Of a stretch of 64,000 nucleotides of DNA, positions 1 through 12,300 are shown in pieces. The DNA comes from Anseranas semipalmata. Lineage: Eukaryota; Chordata; Aves; Anseriformes; Anseranatidae. The notes under the pieces were generated by a model. It saw nothing but the letters and a program-made list of their open reading frames with translations. It was not told the DNA's origin and did not search any database. The DNA is taken from contig VXAA01003276.1 of the NCBI GenBank assembly GCA_013399115.1, positions 1-64,000 of the forward strand, written 5' to 3'. How positions within the stretch are numbered: the first letter of the stretch is position 1; every line of letters starts with the position of its first letter. Both the position numbers and the translations under genes were made by a program.

Positions 1-1482
1 ATTATTATTATTTTAAACTAAAGTTATACATGGAAACTGACATGGAGGGGAAATAGTTTGTAATAGTTAATTGCCCCTTTAATGTTAATACACCGTAAAA
101 GGTCATACAGAATTGCTATCCGTGTAGACAAAGATGGCCAGAAGTTAAAGAAGATAAACCCCCCCAGCCATAGTCTTTATTTTATTGAGACAAGAAGAAA
201 ATAGGGACTGGACTTTCAACCACTGTAATTTTTTTATATTTGCCAAGAATCCAGACGTGGGATTTGATAGACAGGAACTCTAACCCTCATACGGACCCTC
301 ATAGTCCCTATCCCTATGCACTGCAATGAGCATCCCTGCCAAACCCTCCCTCCCCCCCCCCAAAAAAATACTGAGATTTGAATCACTTCATATGTTTAGA
401 AATTTAAAAAAAAAAAAAAAGAAAAAAGTGAAAAATACACAACATCCCCACCACACTCGCTAGTATTCACAGGATTAACAAATCGTGGTTCAGTGCACAG
501 TAACACTGCCATCACGTATTTCATTCTGTTGGTATGAATATGTCATTGCCTAAGTGTCATTTTAATTTAAAAAGGGACAAGAGAAACATTTGTCGAAATA
601 GTATGAAATTCTTTTGGGTACATTAAACTTTCAAGAAAATAATGCAAGATTGACGTTTAATCCAGCAACACACTGCTCATAGTGCTTCATAATGACTCCT
701 CAAGACAAGTGACAAAAGGAGACATGAAAGCGAGTTTTTATTGTGTAATAGTACTGAAGTCATAAGGTATATTGAAAACTGGAACTTCTTACAGAAAACA
801 AATCAAAGAGGTTGTGGAGTGCCAATGACAGCAGGAATTGTGACTGTTAGTATAATGCACATTTTACTGCCAAATGATTTGGAAAGTGTCAGAAAGCTGG
901 TGATAAAAAAAGATGTGATTGGCAATGTTATTTTCAATGTTATTTTCACAAATTTAAGATGATTACCCCACCCAGGGAGATTAGGGACATGTTGCATTAA
1001 GAGCCAAGAGTGAAAGAACAGAATCAACAAAACAAAGAATTACATCATTGCTGTGCTGTGGCAATGTAAATAAATTAAGAATAACCACATTTTTAACTTG
1101 TATTTCAACTTCACAGAGAAGGCACTAAAGAGAAAAAGTAGTATTATATACACAGTTATCAACATCGTACAAGAACAGAAACATCAAAAGTTCTTCAGTT
1201 TGTATCGAACCAAAGAAAGAGGGTGAAGGAGCACTAAAATAGCTAAAAATAACTCAAGAGTGGATCCTGTGATTTGTGGGTTAGATTTACGTGGACCAGA
1301 GACCTCACCTGGAATTTGTCTCTTGGGACATGGGGTAAAAGGAAGGGAAAACAGGACCTTTTACAAAACTTGCATTTTTTCACTTCCCAATGAAACCTAA
1401 AGAAACGATAAACAAATAACTTAAACATTTGCGTTTTCATCTTCAATCCTGCAATCTAAGGATAAACAAAAGGTGGTAAGCG
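1..1482. other. AT-rich noncoding stretch
   Basis: No gene or recognisable repeat. It contains an A-run near 403-420 and short open frames under 80 codons, some starting at non-ATG codons, with no protein-like features. The frame at 741-962 is one of these and I do not support it as coding. Confidence 0.6.
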
Positions 1483-2183
1483 GAGAAGGACTTGGGGATA
1501 CTGGAGGATGATAGACTCAACATGGCCATGTGCGCTTGCAGCCCAGAAGGCCAACTGTATCCTGGGCTGCATCAAAAGCAGCATGGCCAGCAGGTCGAGG
1601 GAGGTGATTGTCCCCCTCTGCTCTGCTCTTGTGAGAGCCCACCTGCAGTACGGCATTCAGCTCTGGGGCCCCCAACATAAGAAAGACAACAACCATAAGA
1701 AATATAGAAATTTTCTTGCAAAAGAAAGTTATGGACCAGGTTCCAGAGGAGGCCACAAAGATGATCAGAGGGCTGGAGCACCTCTCCTATGGAGACAGGC
1801 TTAGGGAGCTGTGGTTGTTCAGCCTGGAGAAGACAAGGCTCCAGGGAGACCTTATAGTGGCCTTCCAGTACCTAAAGGGGGCCTACAGGAAAGCAGGAGA
1901 GGGACTCTGTCAGGGAGTGCAGTGGTAGGACAAGGGGCAACAGTTTTAAACTAAAAAAGGGTAGATTTAGATAAGACGTTAGGATGAAATTCTTCATTCA
2001 GAGGGTGGAGAGGCACTGGAACAGGCTGCCCAGAGAAGCTGTGGATGCCCCCTCCCTGCAAGTGTTCAAGGCCAGGCTGGATGGGGCTTTGGGCAACCTG
2101 GTCTAGTGGGAGGTGTCCCTGCCCATGGCAGGGAGTTGGAACCAGATGATCTTTCACCTTCCAATCCAAACCATTCTATGATA
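1483..2183 (+). mobile_element. CR1 LINE fragment, 3' end (sense)
   Basis: This is the 3' part of a CR1 retrotransposon, 5'-truncated as usual for the family. The plus strand encodes decayed pol C-terminal peptides, for example [40 protein letters not shown] and, in another frame, [19 protein letters not shown]. The copy then runs through the 3' UTR and ends with an ATTCTATGAT tail at about 2172-2181. The reading frame is broken. Around 1684-1730 about 45 bases unlike the other copies replace the usual link between the HKKD and VPEEATKMIRG segments, so there is a small insertion or replacement there. It matches the subfamily of the copies at 46.7 and 59 kb (same ASRSREV block and same UTR wording in opposite orientation). 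It cannot encode a functional protein. Confidence 0.9.
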
Positions 2184-4083
2184 ATCTCAGTTCCCCTTTC
2201 CGCAGAAAAATGAGTTGTGTCATAGTGGCCAAGGTACAGATGATGCCACCTTCAACAAGCTAAGCAAAAAAAATTATCACTTAAAGTGCAAACCCAAAAA
2301 TCTTGCATTAGTGTATCAGGAAATCTCACAGCATACAAAGAAGATTTGGCTACGTAAGCAGAAAATGTACTGCTGTGCCTACATCCCTCTTCACAAAATG
2401 AAATATTTTGGATCTTTCATTTGATCTGAGGATCCTATCAATGTGAAGATGCAGCAGTTTTACACTCACACTGCAAACAGCCAACCACACTGACTGTATT
2501 TGGCAGAAAACTTCATGAAGTGTAATGCCAAGGCTTACACTTGTGCTTACAACATTTTGTTTGGAAATGCATTTCTGGGTTTTTAAATCCGCTTGTCTAT
2601 TTTCAGATTAAACCAGTAATGGTAGTAGATGACAAAACAATGTATGTACATGAACTATGAGAATTTTACGACGTTTGAAGTACTTCAGACAACCTACATC
2701 TCAATAGGCTAACAAGATAAGCTCGTACTGCCACTTTCCTAACATTAAAGATCTTTCAAAAACGTTAGTTTTGCTATGTTCACATGCCTGTCGCATAGCA
2801 ACTTGAAGTGATCATATTTATTTAGTATCTGTACATACGGAAATAAATATTACCGTCTTCAACTGTTTAACTTGTTTCAATACATATTTGCACATGCATA
2901 TATAAACACTGAAATAGGCCACCCAGTCTAGTACTCAAAACTAAGAATGGGGAGGAAAAAAAAAAAAAACAACAAAAACAAAAAAGGTGGTTATTGCAGC
3001 AAAACACCCCAGTTTCAAATCACATAATGATGACAACTGAATAAGGAGCATACTAGAAGGAACCACCTAGGGCTTGAAAGCATTATAAAACACAAAGAAC
3101 ATTGAATTATCAATTGTCTTCAGGATGCATTCTCCCCAAATTTCAAAGTTCCATGTTCATTCAAGTAATGCAAACTTGAAGACTTGAAGGTAGACTGAAA
3201 ACTTGTCTTTCTAAGGCTGGAAGGAACCAATGTGATCAACAAGCACAGCTACCACTGAACAGAGTTTCAGCAGTTAATACTTCACGTCCAACAGGTAAGT
3301 GATCTCAATCACATTTCGAAAAAAGCAATCCAGATGATTTAAGAGTTTCCAGCAATGAAAAGTACATCATGGCCTTAATGAAAAGCCTTACTAACTTTAC
3401 AGTTGCACATTTCTCATTTAATTTGTAAAGCTTCTGCCAACACTTGGATATTCACATGCCTTGCTTGATCTGTTAGACTAACTTTTCATGAAATTTCTTT
3501 CCTGTGATATACCTTTATCTTTGGATTAAGCACTTGCAAAAAAACATACGCTTTATGGTGCCTGTGGTTTCCAAGGAGCTTGAGCATTGTCATTAGGTCT
3601 TCTATGACCCTTTACAATTTTTCAGCATTCTCCTGAAAACAAGCAGCAGGACCAGACTTGACACCTACAAAAGCACCAAATATAGTCAATATCAATAAAA
3701 CCCTTCATCTTGTACTAGCAGAGATCATACATTTCTGGCATCTGTCAGTCTGCAAGCCCATGTTCAGCTTCTTAAATATACTCATCTTCCTCCTGCACCA
3801 ACCAACTGCTTTTCACAGCCAGTGTTAACTGGCCTGTAGGCACACCACATTCAGTATTTCTTGACTTGTTGAAAATGTCCCAAACAGATTTTTAAAGGAT
3901 ACAGAGTGACATTTGCTGTGATTCTAACGATTTTACTTTAACGTCTCAAAAAAAGAAAAGCAAGCTTTTCAACACAGAAGCCTCAACATACTTTTTAAAA
4001 ACAAAAGGAAAGGACCAAGAGAATTTCCTCTAAAAATTGGAGCAAAGCACTGGCAGTTGTCAAGGAGAAGCTCTGTTGAGATC
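2184..4083. other. AT-rich noncoding stretch
   Basis: No gene or clear repeat seen. An A-rich run lies near 2948-2990. The 69-codon frame at 2215-2424 begins just after the CR1 tail and has no family resemblance. Confidence 0.55.
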
Positions 4084-4172
4084 ACAGAATCATGGAGTCA
4101 CAGAGTGGTTTGGGTTGGAAGGGAACATTAAAAAATCATCTTAGCCAAACCCTGTGCCAATTAGTAAATCCT
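4084..4172 (-). mobile_element. Short CR1 3'-terminal fragment (antisense)
   Basis: Begins with the reverse-complement CR1 tail (TCACAGAATCATGGAGTCAC) followed by the GTTTGGGTTGGAAGGGA core and the decayed ATCATCTTAGCCAAACCCTG block. Only the last ~90 bp of the element is present, which is common for heavily 5'-truncated CR1 insertions. Confidence 0.85.
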
Positions 4173-7100
4173 AGACAGAGATTTATGAGTCTAGAACCAG
4201 CTTTTCAGGCATTCATGATGCTTATGAAACTAACTGCAGTATTTTTTCCTAGCTTTACCAGCAGACTTGGGCAATAGCATGCTGCAACTGAAAAAAAAAA
4301 AAAAAAAAAAGTAGTACTAACTGTATTAAATGTCAGTAACAATATGTGCACATAGTTAATCAAAAAAAAAAAAAAATCCCAAGGATTACTTTAACGCCAC
4401 ATACATTGCTGTGGCTTAAACCAATTCCTGCAGAACCAGATCTGTCACCAGTGGAAGGCACCATTTCTTCTCATCAGGTCTATTTTGAACTACTGGAACT
4501 CTGTCTAGTCTCCACTGTCTGGCTCCTCAAAGCACAAATCAGATGGAGAAGCAAACCAATAAGATACTGCAAAATGCCAATCCCCAACTCTGACTAACTG
4601 ACTAACAACAATTAGTAAGCCTTTTATATGAATAACACATGCCACCAAGCAAGATTCACAAAAGCATCAACCCCCTTCTCCAGGCACACAGAGCAAACTA
4701 TAATTTTTATTATAGTTAACTTTAATTTTTATTAAGTAGCCATTAGCTCATTTTTTTCATCTGTCTGCTAAATCAGACTCTATCTTTATAGAAGCATGCA
4801 AGTTAGTACAGTTTATACTAGAGGTTAATACATTGGACACTACTTAATGAATTAGGGATCTATTTTTACACAAACATGCTGTTTTTAGCTGTAGCAGTCT
4901 CTAAGAGAACAATGTCTTGACTTGTTCTCACAATTTCTGCTTTTTCCCAGAATAAGGGGATTTTACCTCTCCCACAGTAAAACTTGAGTCTTGTTTCAAA
5001 GTCTCCCAGAAGGTAAGCTCCAAAGCCCCCTACCTTCCCTAAGGGTAGCCTAACTAGCAACTTCACAAGAGGGACATGAAAACATGTTTCAATTTTTTCT
5101 TCTAGTATCAGCATACAGCTGGTTTTAATTGCAGTCAGAGTGCTTAACACTGATAATTTGTTAAAAATATATATATTTTAACAGAGAATCCTAGGCCTGG
5201 AGCAATCTTTTTCAAAGCAGCAGGTTCTACCTGTGTGCTTCCTGCAACTTACATGTCATTTTAACTCTAGAGGGAAAAAAAACCACCCCTCTACAATATG
5301 CATGGATTTAAAGTAACAGTTTACACAAATAGTACATCCCAAGAAAGCTGAGTTCTATTCTCCTCCTCTTCTCCTCATCATTAGTAGGTAAAAGCTTAAA
5401 GGCAGATAAGGTGGGACAGAAGGTGAGAAGAAGCAAGGAATGAACATAAAGTGAAATGCAAACCTTCTGAACGGTAGAGTCATGGCACTCCTAAAGTCAC
5501 GACTGCACTGGTGATCTGGGAAGGCTGCTGAACGTAAAGATACACTACCACATTTTGGTAGACCACCTTCCTGGTCTTCACCTAAATATTGACTGGCACT
5601 TTTAAGAACTGCAAGCTTTATTGATCCACACCTTTACACCGACTTTTGGCCACCTCTTGAAATGAATCAAACTGTCAGAGCAGACAAATGTTAAAATTTA
5701 GCCAGTTAACCCTTCTTGTGCACTTGTAAATAGCAGTCAAGGAACTTGGCTGATTCAAAAAGAAAATGTCTCTATTAAGAAACCCTACCCTACGTACTGC
5801 TTGTTTTATCAGGAATTTGTGCTCTTTTTTGCATTGTAGTGAGGCAGGGGCAACGGTGAGGACTAGGGGAAGAAGAGTGAAGACTATTTTTATACTTGAT
5901 AATATTCTAGAAGCAAACAGGTTCTCTCATATTTTTGGAGAAAGCATGAGGAGGACATCATAAAAGATTATACCCTTAACAGGAAAATTAAAGATCAGCT
6001 GAGTGCTCACCTCGTCTGTGATTTGTAAATTACAAGTCTTAACAGCTTTTAAATAATTAGTCTCCATGTTCCTTCTTCTCCTAAATTCCCTTCTCTCCAT
6101 CAACAACAACAAAACAATCCTGAATCAAACACCTAGATGGCAGCTGCTTGTTAGAACAGGAACCAAAAAAGCTGCCTCTTCCAAATACAAAAGTACTGGA
6201 AACCTGTAAAATCCCATCTGGTAGAAGAGTGCAGCTCTGAAGTCACGTCTTCGGCTTCAAAAAAATAAAGTTATTACAGAAGATATGACAAATGTGCCAT
6301 GTATGCAAGCCTTAGCTGTCACTGGTAACATGTACATTAACTTTGGCTGATGTGGACATAAGCTGTCACTGCCACCAAACAATATTTTAATGTCCCGTTC
6401 CCTGCTCTTCTCCCTACCCACTAACTTCCGCAGTCACTTCCACTTCCAGGTTGCCCTGTTCTCTGCCAGCATGAGCACTTCCGAATGTATGTATAATGAA
6501 CCAAATCGGGGAACTGGGACTCATGAAAAATTATTCCGCAAAGATGAACCGTTAGTTTAGTTCCCTGATCCGGTAGAGCGTGCAGCTGAGCAAACAGCAA
6601 TGGTAATGCCACTTACGGGACAAGAGGGGGTGGAAACAAGTGGGAAAAGCAGCAGGGGCTGGCTCTGGAGGTTTTCTGTTTGTTTGGTTAGCAATAGAGC
6701 TGGCTTAAAATTACATATCAAAATGTGGCTTCAGATGGATGCTCTCTATTAACCTCCTTTGGTTAGAAATTCTGGGAGAACTCCTGGACAACTGAACCAC
6801 TCTTCACTGTTGCTCATGGGAGAGGGCAGAGACTGAAGTGCTAGAATGGGAGATAAAAAAAAAATCAAGATTACTGCACAGCTAGTCTGTGTGATAAGTT
6901 TCATGAATATGTAACTTGACAAAAACCCATCTGACAAAATAACCTAAGTAATCCCATGCTCATTTAGTTTAAAATTAAGAGTTCTACATTACAAAAAAGC
7001 AAAATCTGAGTAATTAAGGGAACCTGAATTTAAAGGTGACTGTATGTGGAGAAACTCCAAAGGTACAATATGAGATACCTTGAATTTTCACATTAGTTGC

Positions 7101-8379
7101 AAGGAGAAGAACTGCATAAACCATTCAAATCAGGGTTAACTGAAGAAATGGTATGGAGATGTAAGCAGAAGATCATGGACTGGGCAGGCAATAAGGAGAA
7201 AAAAAGTCAGTATTCAGCCATACATGAATACTGATGTATTTTAAAAAGCAAAGATAAATAGGTTTTAAAAAAAAAATAGGTTTTAAAAAAGACAAGAGAA
7301 ATTCATATGAATGAGTACTTTAAAAATGCAAAACCATCACATTAATAAGAAAGAGAAGTAGGTCCATATGAACACAAACAGGAGATAGGACAGATACTGT
7401 GTAATGTTAAAAATCTAAACACATGAAAACACAGACTTGGTACCCAAGATTTTTAAATTTATCAAATGTAGCAAATATATACCTTTATTTAAGAAACAAA
7501 TACACTGATCCAACAAGAATGTTCCATCAGTTCAACCTTAAAATCAAGCAATGTAGAACACTGATCAAAGGAAAGAGCAATTAAAAGCTTGGAAATTGAT
7601 ACAAAACAGGGTAAAAAGCAATACAGATTTACCAAAGGTAAACTTCACCAGATCGGTGAATCTCTCTCTCACAGAAGGCAAATGATGCTAAAAAAAAAAA
7701 CACAAAACCACAACAGATCTAATCTAACTAGCCATCAGTAAGGGCACATGATACCAAGCTACAACGGAAGTTTAATTATTAAGGTGGAGAAGATGAGAAC
7801 TTGTACAGAAGCTATATAGATAAGGAAGTAGCTAGGAAAAGGCTTTGCTGCAAACACTCAATCAGAGAAATGTCATTATTTGATACTATTCAAGGGCTGA
7901 TGTTGAGACTAATCTGATCTATTATTTACATCCTGACTTGGGCACAAACCTGGCTGATGCCTCAGAACAGAGAGGGATTATGAACACAGAACACTGGACC
8001 ATCATCTATGAAAAGTAGGGGGAAAAAAAAGGAAAGAGAAAGAAAAAAGGGAGAAAAACAGAAGTCCACAATTGAAAGAGGCTCAGAACAAGTGTAAAAC
8101 AGACAATGATACACACTACAAGCAGTAGATCACAGATTTAAGGGCTAATAACTGGGTTTGGTGTTTTTTTCTTCCTCTTTCACATCATAAATGGTGGATT
8201 CCTAAGTTAGAAGGGTATACTAGAAAGGATGATGCCTACTAGACAGTGGAAGAAAAACCACGTACGTGAAATAGCTGCAAAAAAGACCAACCCGATCCCA
8301 CAATGTATTAACTGTGTGGTGCACAGTTAATTAGGATACAATGTCTGTGAGCATCCAGGATCCCATGGCAGTAAGTTTA
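4173..8379. other. AT-rich noncoding stretch
   Basis: No gene or RNA gene recognised. There are A-runs at about 4290-4310 and 4362-4376, and an imperfect doubled ATAGGTTTTAAAAAA motif near 7258-7287. The minus-strand 94-codon frame at 4866-5150 and the plus 65-codon frame at 5766-5963 show no conserved motifs and are treated as chance. Confidence 0.55.
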
Positions 8380-9318
8380 CAGAATCACAGAATCAAAGAA
8401 TCACAGAATTGTTCAGGTTGGAAGAGACCTCCAAGATCACCTAGTCCAACCTCTGACCTAACTCTAACAAGGCCCACACTAAACCATATCTCTAAGCTCA
8501 ACATCTAAACGTCTTTTAAAGACCTCCAGGGATGGTGACTCAACCACTTCCCTGGGCAGCCCATTCCAATGCCTAACTACCCTTTCGGTAAAGAAGTTTT
8601 TCCTAATATTCAACCTAAACCTCCCCTGACGCAACTTGAGCCCATTCCCCCTCGTCCTGTCACCAGGCACGTGGGAGAAGAGACCAATCCCTACCTCACT
8701 ACAGCCTCCTTTAAGGTACCTGTAGAGAGCGATAAGGTCACCCCTGAGCCTCCTCTTCTCCAGGCTGAACAACCCCAGCTCCCTCAGCCGTACCTCGTAA
8801 GACTTGTTCTCGAGACCCCTCACCAGCTTCGTTGCCCTTCTCTGGACTCTCTCGAGCACCTCCATGTCCTTCTTGTAGTGAGGGGCCCAAAACTGAACAC
8901 AGTACTCGAGGTGCGGCCTCACCAGAGCCGAGTACAGGGGGACAATCACCTCCCTAGTCCTGCTGGCCACACTGTTCCTGATACAAGCCAGGATGCCGTT
9001 GGCCTTCTTGGCCACCTGAGCACACTGCTGGCTCATATTCAGCCGACTGTCAACCAGCACACCCAGGTCCTTCTCTGCCAGGCAGCTTTCCAGCCACTCA
9101 TCCCCCAGCCTGTAGCTCTGCCTGGGGTTGTTGTGCCCCAGGTGCAGGACCCGGCACTTGGCCTTGTTAAACTTCATACAGCTGGCCTCAGCCCATCGGT
9201 CCAGCCTATCCAGATCCTCCTGCAGAGCCTTCCTACCCTCGAGCAGATCGACACACGCACCTAACTTGGTGTCGTCTGCAAACTTACTGAGGGTGCACTC
9301 GATAATGCACTCGATAAT
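8380..9318 (-). mobile_element. CR1 LINE 3' portion with open reverse-transcriptase frame
   Basis: A 5'-truncated CR1 copy on the minus strand and the best preserved in the window. The pol frame is open without a stop from about 9318 to the terminator just below 8479, about 280 codons. It starts in the palm with the catalytic segment [19 protein letters not shown], followed by [25 protein letters not shown] and [20 protein letters not shown]. After that come [39 protein letters not shown] and a C-terminus near [12 protein letters not shown]. Below 8479 lies the 3' UTR, ending in AGAATCACAGAATC repeats. The endonuclease, RT fingers and ORF1 are missing, so it cannot move by itself. The truncation point carries a 12-bp tandem duplication. 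An open frame this long suggests a younger insertion than its neighbours. It is close in sequence to the inner copy at 38834-39160. Confidence 0.95.
9295..9318. repeat. 12-bp tandem duplication at CR1 5' junction
   Basis: GCACTCGATAAT occurs twice head to tail at 9295-9306 and 9307-9318, exactly where the CR1 copy stops. In the encoded frame it doubles the residues IIEC. Confidence 0.8.
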
Positions 9319-12300
9319 GACCTAGGAGGACGCCCTTAAAAGGCTGGGGGTTGTTTTCTGGTTGGGTTGGGTTGTTGTTCTTTTTTGTTGTTCCTTCTGG
9401 AGGAAGGTGAGGCCAGAGATATAGAGAAGACAGATAAGTCAGGTGAAGCATTTTATATATTGAATGATATCCGCTAACAGGGGCATCCGTCTGAATCCCT
9501 ATTCCTAACACTACCAAATGGCACAGGAAAAATCATCCTTCCTTAATTGATTGCCTCCTGCCTTAACTAAGAAGGATACAGATATTGCATCTTTTATTTC
9601 TTTTAGGTATCTATCCTACTGGAATCTGCCTAATTGAGATAAGCTGGTCCTCGGCAAAAAATACATAGTAAATGAGCTGTTCAAATATATGGTTCACGGT
9701 TATCAATGGAATATGTGGTCATTTAAGAGATTTGGGAGAAAACAGAAAACAACATTTATCAAGATGCAGTCAGATACCTAACTCTAAGGAACTCTATTTC
9801 AGCTGTCTGCTGTAAGAGCTCAACCAAAAATCCCTTTTCTGACTTAGGGACATGATTTTCTCCCAGTAGTCAGGAGGATAAATTCTGAACTCTGCTCACC
9901 ACTACTGACCTGTTTTTAAATTAGCCTCTGCTTGTATCTTCCACCTCATGCATAGCAACATTAATGAGCGAACTAAATCAACCGCTCCCTCAGTGTTCAT
10001 GAAACAACACCAGCAAAGCTGACTGTGGCTCCATAAGGTCTAAGCTCAAATGCACAGCTAAGGAAAACAGATTTGATTACACTCATTAAGAATTTGTTTT
10101 GAGCAACACTACTAAAAACAAAGCAAGTGATATGAAAATTAAATTTGACCCACTACGAGTATCTGTGCTGTTGATTGGAGGCAAAAAGATACCCTGCACA
10201 AGCCCTGCTGCATTCCCAGCTACAGGAAACCAAAGGGAGAAAGGAAGATTTTCCTAAAGCACAGAAGGCAAAGAATAATTAAAGTAAGAGGCTTACTTGT
10301 CCTTGTAATTCTACAGGACCAAATTACGTTGAGTTTTCTTACTTCCACCTGTTTTATCTTTTCATGACGTTTATTTCACTTAAAGGCTCTTTATTGAAGA
10401 AAAATAACCCTATTGGTGATACCTATATTTTCACTTACGTAATACGTTTCAGCAAACAGAAGAGTGCCTTTGCAGATCCTACAATGCACATCTGGCATGG
10501 GAACCTCTCTTCCTTAAGCACCTTGCAAAACACCAAATACACAACCTACACATTGCAGCACCTTGTATCCTGCTTGGAATACTAAGCTAGGAGAAGGTAA
10601 GACTTCTGAAGGCATACAGAATTTCCATACTCTTCCCATGCCTGAATTATACTAAACAAAACACTACTGTACCAACAACATGTTGTTGAAGCTTCTGGTG
10701 TCCTGTGAAAGATACGTTTGCATAATTGAGGACAGGGAATCAATTTAAGTTGCTAACATGTGACTGATCTGAAAAAAACATACTGTAATATAGCCCAGGG
10801 TTCATAATGTGCTGTGAAATATATTATCTTTCTAATAAAACTTATTTGCACTTCACAGGGGGGCCAATGGGAGGGTAGGTCCCATAGTACCCAACCATAC
10901 TCCAATCTCATATTAATAGGGAAGAAGGTCAAGCTATTTTTCTTAAGTTTCATATTACTTTATTGCTACTCCTTATAAGATCCCGAAACTTTTCCACCTT
11001 TCATCATGTTTGAGGAATTCATAGCATCACGTAGTCAAAAGAAGACCATAAACACTAGTTTCATTTAATGAATTGATATTCTCACAGAATACAATGAGCA
11101 AAGATTAAACCGTGTATATTACTACACTACTTTTGTTTCCCCTATTTTTTCTTCTACCCTCCTGTATATTTAAAAGTAATTTTAAAAAGCTTTAGAAAAG
11201 AGCTACTAAAATGACCAAGAAACCAGGGAAACTCTTAGCAGAGAGGATGAGAACAGCTTGTTCAGTCTAGCAAAAGGATAAGATTATTCCACAGGCAAAT
11301 ACAAATAAACAACAGCGCAGAAGAGTTGAGTGAAAGGAAAACGAGCATAAACAAGTTAGGATTTCCAGATTAAATTTATTTTTAATAAGTTACTCAACCC
11401 TCAGAGTAACATGGTTATAGAACAGTCTTCCAGCAGAAAGAATAAGGATAAAAACTGTTTTTAAAATGGAATTTGACAAGTAGGGATTACATGATATACC
11501 ACTAGCAGGAGATTGGATTTAACGACAAAGAAATCCATGATGCTCCTAAATACCTAAACCCTCCATATTCCAAATGTATGTGTATTGACAGTTTTGACGT
11601 TACAGGACAAAATATAAAGGCAAAGACATAGTACTGCTTCACATATCACTTCAGCAGAAAGAAGGTCAGCATTGTCCTCTATATTTTTCACAGAGGACAA
11701 ACGATAAGTTATTTACTATTACAGGAAATTGAAATTTGCTGTAGCGCTTCTGCCCACGAAAACCCAAGAGATCTGTACAAGTTCAGTGACCACAGCATCA
11801 TATTTTCCATTATAGTAAAGACAATATTCATGAAGCAGCTGGTTTCTTATTAATAGAATACATTTCTCTTATTCATAGCAAATGAAGCATGTAGCAGACA
11901 AAAAGCCAACTGGACCGTTAAGAAACAGATTAAATTTGCTCTTTTCAGAAATCACTTTAAAAGTTTGAAAATCCTAGTTTAAAAAAATTGCACAGCATTT
12001 TCTTAAAGCAGAGACATCATTTCATATGGCATTTGAAACTCTAAATTACTCCTTTGGAAAGCTGACATCAGTCAATTACAAGATTTCTCTACAGAATACC
12101 TGTTTCAATATTAAGCAACAAGAACACCCATGCTGAGCCATTCCAGGACTTTATTAACACAGTAGTTGTTACTGATAGCATGGGAATTCCCTTGCGGGCA
12201 TTCTTGGTTCAAAATGAAACATCATATGATAGAGAGCAAATATAGTGCTCCATAACAGACCACTACATGCTACTATTTGCTTTCTCCACATATGTTTGGT

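Noticed and set aside
8569..9264. 231-codon plus-strand frame
   Set aside because: Antisense shadow of the CR1 pol frame on the minus strand; its proline-rich wording follows from the CR1 complement.
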